Of a stretch of DNA of 10,675 bases, positions 6,346 through 10,675 are shown piece after piece. A program made the position numbers and the translations under genes. Source of the stretch: an uncultured Christensenella sp. (GTDB taxonomy: Bacteria; Bacillota; Clostridia; Christensenellales; UBA1242); the NCBI GenBank assembly GCA_949293915.1, contig CASFFJ010000143.1, positions 1-10,675 on the forward strand. Reading direction: 5' to 3'. The first letter of the stretch is position 1; every line of letters begins with the position of its first letter. A model generated the notes under the pieces. That model did not search any database. It was given only the letters and a program-made list of their open reading frames with translations, and was not told the DNA's origin.

Positions 6346-6753
6346 TCACTTTTCTTCAGTGTTTGTCGGCGGTGTGTAGTCTCCTACAATTTTTGGATCT
6401 TTCTCTTTTCTGTTGCTTCGATTTGACTTATCAACAAACTTAATCTTAATTCCAGTTATTTCTTGACTTTCAAATTCAAGAGTCTCTTTCGGCTTCTCCC
6501 CGGTTAAATCGCGAATTGAATTAAAGGCTGGAACATCTCCCGTTTTTGCCTTATTAAATAAAGCAAGAGCCACCATTTCGTATCCAGTTAATTTCTTGCC
6601 AGTTTCACTATCATACTTCATCGATAGAATACTCTCAACTGCTTCCTTTAATCTCTTCTTCTCCACTCTCGCTTTCCCACTCGCAATTCCGCCCTTCTTT
6701 CCTCTCTCTCGTGCTTCTTCCGTGCTTGGAGTCTTCAAATTCCCGCTGTTCAT
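6346..6753 (-). CDS. terS: Terminase small subunit-like DNA-recognition protein
   Basis: A 135-residue basic protein that would recognise the packaging site and load the large subunit. Residues about 16-40 form a Gly/Lys/Arg-rich helix (GKKGGIASGKARVEKKRLKE), typical of small-terminase-like proteins of Gram-positive phages. Residues about 55-90 include YEMVALALFNKAKTGDVPAF and the following RDLTGEKPKE, the repeated 'A-x-x-GD-x-x-A' and 'T-GEKP' pattern of that group. The C-terminus is hydrophilic and probably flexible (PPTNTEEK). Its ATG overlaps the stop of the upstream membrane-protein gene as ATGA, and its own stop overlaps the alternative GTG of the large subunit, so translation is coupled. 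The family call rests on remembered motif patterns and on adjacency to terL. Confidence 0.82.
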   Translation of the reverse strand: MNSGNLKTPSTEEARERGKKGGIASGKARVEKKRLKEAVESILSMKYDSETGKKLTGYEMVALALFNKAKTGDVPAFNSIRDLTGEKPKETLEFESQEITGIKIKFVDKSNRSNRKEKDPKIVGDYTPPTNTEEK

Positions 6754-6988
6754 TCTTCTTTCGCCTCCTCTTCCTTATACTCTCGTATATCTTCTTCAGT
6801 GCCAGTGCTAGTGCTATCTGAAGTGGTACTGCTGGAGTGAATGGCCCCGCCCAAAATAACATTATTGCGCTTGTCACTGTCCAAAACCATGGGTTGATAA
6901 TAAGTGCTAAAATTGCCGTTATGATCACAGGTGACCAAAAAATCAACTCTGCTATCAAAACCCATAATATCATTTGTTTGTTTAACAC
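6635..6988 (-). CDS. Possible overlapping small membrane protein in a second frame
   Basis: A second minus-strand frame lies inside the 3' end of the 6750-7973 gene and the 5' end of terS. A GTG at 6988 has AAGGAAGAAT directly upstream and gives 117 residues; the frame is open back to 7129. It reads as a real membrane protein: a helix (MILWVLIAELIFWSPVIITA), NPWFWTV, then LFWAGPFTPAVPLQIALALA and a KKIYESIRKRRRKK basic stop-transfer end. The FWSP and LFWAGPFTP-x-x-PLQ motifs resemble small Gram-positive membrane proteins I remember. The last 40 residues are hydrophilic and look like a shadow of terS. Against it: codon use shifts toward GCA, CTA, CTG and AGG, and the other frame is clearly coding. 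It could be an overprinted holin-like gene or a chance frame. Confidence 0.38.
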   Translation of the reverse strand: MLNKQMILWVLIAELIFWSPVIITAILALIINPWFWTVTSAIMLFWAGPFTPAVPLQIALALALKKIYESIRKRRRKKNEQREFEDSKHGRSTRERKEGRNCEWESESGEEEIKGSS

Positions 6989-7973
6989 ATTCTTCCTTAA
7001 CCACTTCCAAAGTCTTGTCCACTTTGTTACTTTTTTTGTCCCTAGAAAGTGGTATATAGTCGTCTCGTTTTTTAAATATCTTTTTGCCAACGACAATTGA
7101 GCCATCTTCTTTTTCAATATCATTTTCATAACTTATAGTTCCAACTACATTTCGGTAAAATTCTTCCATTATTCTTGTCTTTTTAATTAATCCCTCACGC
7201 CATTCACTACAAATAAAGTTGAGCGCTGAAAAATAAAAAGAAAAGGCAGAACCTGCCATAATCAATAATTCAAATACTAGTATCATAATCTCAGCTTGAC
7301 TTATATTCCTTCCACCAGCACTAACAAAAGATAGCATTACTGATATAACTAATGACATAACAACACTAGATACAAGTTTTGCATTTTTCCAATGCTTAAC
7401 TGAAAGTCCAAAAAGTTTCTTTTTTGATGAAACATCTTCTCTCGCACAAATTTCTTCCACCTCGTATGGTGCAACATATGCAAAACGTGCTTTGTTCAAA
7501 AGTCTGCAATCTTTTTTATATCTCTTGCGATTTATCTTATTGACTTTCTTATTCTCTGATGCCTCTTGCTGTGGAACATCAACATCCATGTAATTCCCAT
7601 TCTCATCAAAATAATTATTATAAACAAGCGAACTCCCACTAAGAATGGCTATTCGCTTTTGTTTAAGTCTATCCGCATTTTTTCTTTCGCACCAAATATT
7701 GAAATCTTCCTTGTATGTTGAAATCTCGTTTGATGTTATTAAATGCTCTTTCTTTGTCGCCTTTACCTCACTATCTTTCTGCCCAGAAATAAGTCCTTGC
7801 TCAGCAAATGCATCTCTAATCATTACCCAGCAAACCATCATAAGTCCACTGTTAAGGAATACGCTTAAAAAATCTTGTGGTGCAAAATTTACCGTAATAA
7901 GGTTCAAAAGTAAAAAAGCAACAAAGACTAATATTCCAGATAAAAGTTTTATATATCCTTTAAACCCTTTCAT
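6750..7973 (-). CDS. Four-helix membrane protein of unknown function
   Basis: A 407-residue membrane protein. The ATG at 7973 is chosen because GGAG lies six bases upstream; an in-frame GTG at 7985 adds four residues but has a weaker site. Two hydrophobic segments near residues 7-28 and 34-53 are followed by a 140-residue charged region (Lys- and Asn-rich, with a YNNYFDENGNYMD acidic turn). A second helix pair lies near 199-219 and 227-251, then a soluble C-terminal region of about 155 residues ending in a Ser/Thr/Glu-rich tail. No enzyme motif is visible. It overlaps the preceding membrane gene by 14 bases and terS by ATGA, so it is in the late operon. Membrane genes ahead of terminase could be lysis, exclusion or surface functions; I cannot choose. 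Its last 380 bases also carry the second frame noted at 6635-6988. Confidence 0.78.
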   Translation of the reverse strand: MKGFKGYIKLLSGILVFVAFLLLNLITVNFAPQDFLSVFLNSGLMMVCWVMIRDAFAEQGLISGQKDSEVKATKKEHLITSNEISTYKEDFNIWCERKNADRLKQKRIAILSGSSLVYNNYFDENGNYMDVDVPQQEASENKKVNKINRKRYKKDCRLLNKARFAYVAPYEVEEICAREDVSSKKKLFGLSVKHWKNAKLVSSVVMSLVISVMLSFVSAGGRNISQAEIMILVFELLIMAGSAFSFYFSALNFICSEWREGLIKKTRIMEEFYRNVVGTISYENDIEKEDGSIVVGKKIFKKRDDYIPLSRDKKSNKVDKTLEVVKEECVKQTNDIMGFDSRVDFLVTCDHNGNFSTYYQPMVLDSDKRNNVILGGAIHSSSTTSDSTSTGTEEDIREYKEEEAKEE

Positions 7974-8478
7974 CCTCCGCTCCACTTACTTCTTCGACTT
8001 TTTGATATTTATAGGCAAACATATTACCCATTGTATAAATTATGAGGCATAATACATACACAGCAAAAACTATTGCCATTCTGCTTAAACCATATGACCA
8101 ATTTAGAATAGTTTCAAACACTACTTTTTGATATACACTTTCCAATATCCCGCTTATAATTCCACATAAACAACTTAATATACCGCACCAAAGCATATAA
8201 TCAAAATAAGTGAATGCTATTGTTAAATATGGGCTATATTTTTTTCCTTTTGCATCTAAATGTTTTAAAACCATACTTGTCTTGCTTTGTTTACGAAAAA
8301 ACTTGTAAATAAATAAAACAGCTACAAGTCCAATTGTTACAATAGGTGCTGTAATCTTTAATCCTTCATCATCTTGGTTAAAATTTATTTGTATACCTAA
8401 AATCATAATAGTGCATACAACAGCAATCGTTAATGCTAGTGCAAGAGAAATAAGTCTTATTTGTTTATCTCTTTTCAT
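7960..8478 (-). CDS. Four-helix membrane protein of unknown function
   Basis: A 172-residue integral membrane protein with AGGTG seven bases before its ATG; that site overlaps the stop codon of the gene before it. Hydrophobic segments lie near residues 8-30, 43-61, 90-113 and 133-156, separated by short polar loops. The N-terminus is basic (MKRDKQIR) and the C-terminus is acidic (KVEEVSGAEDERV). Cys residues cluster in the third segment (CGILSCLCG). There is no recognisable transport or enzyme motif. It is the middle of three consecutive membrane genes and overlaps the next one by 14 bases, so the three are probably translated together and may form one complex. A holin role is conceivable, but no endolysin gene is nearby. 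Confidence 0.78.
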   Translation of the reverse strand: MKRDKQIRLISLALALTIAVVCTIMILGIQINFNQDDEGLKITAPIVTIGLVAVLFIYKFFRKQSKTSMVLKHLDAKGKKYSPYLTIAFTYFDYMLWCGILSCLCGIISGILESVYQKVVFETILNWSYGLSRMAIVFAVYVLCLIIYTMGNMFAYKYQKVEEVSGAEDERV

Positions 8479-8485
8479 ATTTCAC

Positions 8486-9043
8486 CTACACTAAACTATC
8501 TAATTTGTCTTTAATTTGCTCGACTTTTATTTTCGTTTTTTTACTCTTTTTCTTTTTTGGTTTTTCAACTTTTTCTTTAAGGCTTGCAACAACACTTGCC
8601 CTATCTTCTAATTTTGATAAAAATGTTTTGTATTGTAATCTAGCTTTCGCTGGCATTGTTGGGCTATCTTTAAATCTTAAAGCCTCTGCTTTTTGAAACT
8701 CAATTTGTATCTCGGCAAGTTCTAAGTTTTCGGCAAGTATCTCTTGCGTAGACTTTTGAGAATATTTGTTATCACTATTGTTGATATACCTACTTACCAT
8801 TGCTTTTTGGCTAAACCATAATGGAAACCCCGCTCCTATTGTAAACCCATTTAAATAATTCATAAAGGTTGTTGCAAGTTCTGGATTGTCGGTATAACTT
8901 AATGCTTTTGCTATAATCTCACTCGTTTGCTCTGGTAGTGTGTAATAACAAATAACAAAAGCTGTCCAGAGTAGCAATATAATAAAAACAACATTCAAAA
9001 GAATGTCATAAGCTTTAATGCACTTATTAATAAAACTTTTCAT
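8486..9043 (-). CDS. Membrane-anchored protein with Lys-rich helical tail
   Basis: A 185-residue protein. The ATG at 9043 overlaps the stop of the preceding gene (TGATG) and has AGGAG nine bases upstream; the TTG one codon earlier is an alternative with better spacing. One clear membrane segment lies near residues 12-37 (NVVFIILLLWTAFVICYY), and a weaker one near 64-78 (GFTIGAGFPLWF). From about residue 90 on it is soluble and helical with an Ala/Glu-rich section (EILAENLELAEIQIEFQKAE) and a highly basic stretch (EKPKKKKSKKTKIK) near 158-171 that could bind membrane phosphates or nucleic acid. The function is unknown. It is the first of three membrane genes and is coupled to the beta-rich protein before it. 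Confidence 0.78.
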   Translation of the reverse strand: MKSFINKCIKAYDILLNVVFIILLLWTAFVICYYTLPEQTSEIIAKALSYTDNPELATTFMNYLNGFTIGAGFPLWFSQKAMVSRYINNSDNKYSQKSTQEILAENLELAEIQIEFQKAEALRFKDSPTMPAKARLQYKTFLSKLEDRASVVASLKEKVEKPKKKKSKKTKIKVEQIKDKLDSLV

Positions 9044-9462
9044 CAATATCCACTCCTTTCGTTATCTATCTCTTGGCGCCAACTTTCTAATTGCGAAATT
9101 CTATTCTTTAAAAGTTCAACTTCCGTGAATAACGAAGCAAATTCTTCATCTATGCTTTTGGATAGACTAGCAGGACTAACCACAAATTGATAACTTAACG
9201 TTTTTACAATTTCATTCGAAGCATTTAAAAAATCAACAGAAAGGTCATTAATTCCAACTTTTAATTTGGATGAGTGTATTCCTAGTTGACTATTTGTTGT
9301 CATACCAATAAATATATTGTTCACTCTTACATTAGCCTTTGAAAACGAAAAATCCAAGTCAGTAAATGTTAAATTTATGGTTTCACCTTGATAAACATAT
9401 ATTGTCAGTTTGTTTTCAAAAGTAGTCTCATCTTTTTGTATTAAATCAAAATTCTTTACCAT
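9043..9462 (-). CDS. Small beta-rich protein with trimeric coiled-coil tail
   Basis: A 139-residue soluble protein with AGGAGAGAG before its ATG. Residues about 17-95 alternate hydrophobic and polar residues as a beta sandwich would (KLTIYVYQGETINLTFTDLD, NDLSVDFLN, KTLSYQFVV). Residues about 100-132 are a coiled coil (FASLFTEVELLKNRISQLE) containing RISQLE at 121-126, which fits the R-h-x-x-h-E trimerisation pattern. A small beta domain on a trimeric stalk is common in phage baseplate, fibre and upper-baseplate (BppU-type) proteins, but here the gene sits before the terminase rather than with tail genes. There is no signal peptide. I cannot assign a family; it may work with the membrane proteins that follow, to which it is coupled through TGATG. 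Confidence 0.75.
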   Translation of the reverse strand: MVKNFDLIQKDETTFENKLTIYVYQGETINLTFTDLDFSFSKANVRVNNIFIGMTTNSQLGIHSSKLKVGINDLSVDFLNASNEIVKTLSYQFVVSPASLSKSIDEEFASLFTEVELLKNRISQLESWRQEIDNERSGY

Positions 9463-9471
9463 ATCTCTCTC

Positions 9472-9615
9472 CTATATCTGACCTTCTATTGATAATTTCC
9501 CATTACAATGAATGACATATTCCTTCTGACATGCTGGGCAGGTATATTTCGATTTCAAATGTTTGCCAACAGTCATTGGACACCCGCATCTTAAACATTT
9601 CAGTTCTCTTTTCAT
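9472..9615 (-). CDS. Small zinc-ribbon protein, Com-like
   Basis: A 47-residue protein with two CxxC knuckles: CLRCGC at residues 7-12 and CPAC at 26-29, plus a further Cys at 37. The spacing fits a zinc ribbon. The Mu Com family, a small zinc-finger translational activator, has a comparable layout, as do many uncharacterised phage zinc ribbons, so I make no firm assignment. The ATG at 9615 has GAGGTG five bases upstream. A longer form from a TTG at 9705, with AGGAGG six bases before it, would add 30 charged residues (including NKDFIKTFFEKYEILEKRG) and overlap the preceding gene; this is a real alternative. It probably binds RNA or DNA in the cytoplasm. Confidence 0.7.
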   Translation of the reverse strand: MKRELKCLRCGCPMTVGKHLKSKYTCPACQKEYVIHCNGKLSIEGQI

Positions 9616-9673
9616 AAACACACCTCTTTTTTCTAAAATTTCATATTTTTCAAAAAAAGTTTTGATAAAATCC

Positions 9674-9838
9674 TTATTTTTCTGAGTCCACTCTCTTTGC
9701 GTCAAACTTTCCCTCCTCATACATTTGGCATAATGGCTTAACAATGTGTTTAAAATTCTTTACTATCTGTTTTGTTTCTGCCAATTCATATCTATCAATA
9801 GTAAGTTGTACTTCATCTTTTCTTAAAACTAATTTCAT
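9674..9838 (-). CDS. Small hypothetical protein, first gene of the late operon
   Basis: A 54-residue soluble, charged protein. The ATG at 9838 is chosen because AAAGGAGAGG ends three bases before it. The frame is open upstream to a TTG at 9976, but that extension runs through the terminator at 9887-9918 and has no ribosome-binding site. The protein has a strand-like start (MKLVLRKDEVQLTIDRYE) and a helical remainder (AETKQIVKNFKHIVKPLCQM), ending in a polar tail. I recognise no family. It lies just past the leader terminator, so its expression should report whether that terminator is read through. Confidence 0.65.
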   Translation of the reverse strand: MKLVLRKDEVQLTIDRYELAETKQIVKNFKHIVKPLCQMYEEGKFDAKRVDSEK

Positions 9839-9886
9839 ATCCTCTCCTTTGGTCGATTTGCCTGGAATTGCACCAATTAAACCGAT

Positions 9887-9918
9887 AAAAAAAGACATAC
9901 CATTCCGATATGCCTTTT
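9887..9918 (-). terminator. Intrinsic terminator in the late leader
   Basis: On the minus strand AAAAGGCATA (9918-9909) pairs with TATGTCTTTT (9899-9890) with one G-U pair, the stem extends two more pairs inward, and the T run continues for seven bases (9893-9887). It is a good rho-independent terminator. It ends either transcripts from the promoter at 10067-10095 or readthrough from the regulator gene, 48 bases before the first late gene. Confidence 0.7.
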
Positions 9919-9999
9919 GCTTGCAGTCAGTATTACGTACCGATTCCTGCATCTCATTTTGCCTATAGTTCGTCAACTCTAGGACTTATCATCTAATCA

Positions 10000-10056
10000 G
10001 TGGATAAGAAACATTTCTGTTTTGGCGAAAGGAGGAGTATTTCCCACTTATCCACA
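10000..10056. repeat. Inverted repeat of DnaA-box-like sequence
   Basis: GTGGATAAG at 10000-10008 is the exact reverse complement of CTTATCCAC at 10047-10055, with a 38-base spacer. The right arm with its flanking base is TTATCCACA (10048-10056), a perfect DnaA-box consensus; the left is one base off. It lies at the predicted transcription start of the late leader and would also fold as a 9-bp stem in RNA. It could be an operator, a DnaA-binding pair or an RNA leader element. Confidence 0.55.
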
Positions 10057-10066
10057 TTATCATTTT

Positions 10067-10095
10067 ATCATAGTAAAAACTGCAATTTAATGCAA
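10067..10095 (-). promoter_or_regulatory. Predicted late-operon promoter on the minus strand
   Basis: On the minus strand TTGCAT (10095-10090) and TATGAT (10072-10067) are separated by exactly 17 bases. The -10 matches consensus at five of six positions; the -35 matches at only three and overlaps the stop of the regulator gene. The predicted start is near 10060, right at the inverted repeat. A weak -35 is what an activator-dependent promoter would have. Confidence 0.45.
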
Positions 10096-10521
10096 TGTTT
10101 TATTTTTATTAGCCAATTCTTCAAATGATTTATTATATAAATAAAATATGTTTCTTTCACTATAATTAAAATCACGTATAATCCGCTTTAACGGCTTACC
10201 TGTCATATATCTCTCCATAAGTAAGTTTTGTGAAAGCACATCTATTCCCTCAATATCATCTAAAAACTTATCTTCCATTGCAAGAGCTTCGTCTATAGTT
10301 TTTGATATCATTTCTTCAAGCTCTTGAATTTTAATTAGCCTTTTCTCTGCATACGGCACTATATCTCCTCCCATAGTTTTCTCTTCTAAAGATGCAGATT
10401 TTAAAGCACTATTTAAATCTTTCCAAGCCATAAGCTCATTCTGCAAGTTTCTTAATCTGCGTTTGGTTTGATTAAACCTTTCCAGTTCTTCTTTTACCTT
10501 TTTCCCCTCTTCACTTAACAT
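10087..10521 (-). CDS. Phage late-gene regulator, sigma-region-4/ArpU-like
   Basis: A 144-residue DNA-binding regulator. The ATG at 10521 is chosen because GGAGG lies six bases upstream; the ATG at 10527 would touch that site. Residues about 1-50 are a charged coiled coil (KKVKEELERFNQTKRRLRNL). Residues about 60-95 continue helical with IQELEEMISKTIDEALAMED. The last 50 residues form a helix-turn-helix of sigma-70 region 4 type: LSQNLLMERYMTGKPLKRI, then FNYSERNIFYLYNKSFEEL. This layout is found in DUF1492, ArpU and RinA-like phage proteins that switch on packaging and structural genes. Its place directly before the late leader fits that job. The family level is confident; the exact name is not. 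Confidence 0.8.
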   Translation of the reverse strand: MLSEEGKKVKEELERFNQTKRRLRNLQNELMAWKDLNSALKSASLEEKTMGGDIVPYAEKRLIKIQELEEMISKTIDEALAMEDKFLDDIEGIDVLSQNLLMERYMTGKPLKRIIRDFNYSERNIFYLYNKSFEELANKNKTLH

Positions 10522-10570
10522 TATCATCCTCCTTTTCTTAATTTTATTTCTTTTCCTTTTTCGCTTGCTG

Positions 10571-10675
10571 TCACTTGCCTATAACTTGCTTGGCTTGTTG
10601 GTAGTAATAATCAACTTCTGTTTGGTCTCCTATAAAACCTGTTTGTTTAAACCACTTACACGCCAACTCGCAAGC
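10571..10675 (-). CDS. 3' end of an unidentified phage gene, cut by window edge
   Basis: The last 34 codons of a minus-strand gene enter from the right edge and stop with TGA at 10573-10571. The visible C-terminus contains CKWFKQTGFIGDQTEVDYYY and ends QQAKQVIGK. It is soluble and aromatic-rich. Too little is visible to identify it. It stops 49 bases before the start of the late regulator, so it is probably the end of the early/replication gene block. Confidence 0.6.
   Translation of the reverse strand, partial: ACELACKWFKQTGFIGDQTEVDYYYQQAKQVIGK

Larger units (their letters stand above)
9839..10086 (-). promoter_or_regulatory. 248-base non-coding leader of the late operon
   Basis: No convincing gene lies here. 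Reading in the direction of transcription it holds a promoter -10 box, an inverted repeat with 9-base arms, an inner AAACA-gaaa-TGTTT hairpin (10009-10022), a CCTCCTTTC stretch matching the 16S rRNA 3' tail, a 12-bp terminator hairpin with T7, and the ribosome-binding site of the first small gene. The arrangement is promoter, short leader RNA of about 170 nt, terminator, late operon. Confidence 0.55.

Noticed and set aside
9839..9976. Longer form of the 9674-9838 protein from a TTG at 9976
   Set aside because: It would translate through the terminator hairpin and lacks a ribosome-binding site, while the ATG at 9838 has an excellent one.
10027..10040. Perfect plus-strand Shine-Dalgarno (GAAAGGAGGAG) as start of a small plus-strand gene
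   Set aside because: No ATG, GTG or TTG at usable spacing, and the frames close quickly; better read as an anti-Shine-Dalgarno on the minus-strand RNA.
10000..10056. Phage replication origin
   Set aside because: Only two DnaA-box-like sites, no iterons and no adjacent replication initiator gene are visible; an operator or leader role fits the location better.
1..10675. CRISPR array, tRNA, rRNA or insertion sequence
   Set aside because: No spaced direct repeats, cloverleaf, rRNA-like segment or transposase-like frame was seen on either strand.
1..10675. Mollicute-type code with TGA as Trp, suggested by the AT-rich DNA
   Set aside because: TGA serves as the stop of several genes with proper downstream starts (terS, 6750-7973, 9043-9462), and Trp positions use TGG.

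Overview
The window looks like the late-gene left end of a tailed bacteriophage or prophage from a low-G+C Gram-positive host (Bacillota or a relative). The DNA is AT-rich, the ribosome-binding sites are AGGAGG-type, and the genes are packed head to tail with short overlaps. All clear coding genes lie on the minus strand, so transcription runs from high to low coordinates. TGA is used as a stop and Trp is TGG, so the standard bacterial code applies.

In transcription order (right to left): the 3' end of an unidentified gene (10571-10675); a sigma-region-4/ArpU-like late regulator (10087-10521); a 248-base non-coding leader with a promoter, a 9-base inverted repeat built on DnaA-box-like octamers, and an intrinsic terminator (9887-9918); two small proteins, one a CxxC zinc ribbon; a small beta-rich protein with a coiled-coil tail; three membrane proteins (6750-9043), the last of which carries a possible overlapping second frame; the small and large terminase subunits; a tagged accessory protein (4253-4858); an acidic scaffold-like protein; the major capsid protein; a second tagged accessory protein (1431-2036); and three head/neck-type genes, the last cut by the left edge.

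Three things stand out. (1) The accessory proteins at 4253-4858 and 1431-2036 share a roughly 40-residue N-terminal module (LM-[NS]-GKGE...WITV-x-G-x-H...DG...A...HF) but have unrelated C-termini, one of which resembles phage BECR-fold nuclease/LPD3-type domains. They flank the scaffold-capsid pair and may be head-loaded cargo. (2) Against the 3' end of the nuclease-like gene lies a compact plus-strand unit: a near-consensus promoter (TTGACT-17-TATACT) followed at once by a hairpin and U-tract, predicting a free RNA of about 50 nt in a region otherwise coded on the minus strand. (3) The leader at 9887-10095 has the regulator-promoter-short RNA-terminator-late operon layout of lambda Q/pR'/tR'. 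No portal gene is present between terminase and capsid, where one is expected.

All functional names come from reading motifs and gene order; no database search was possible.
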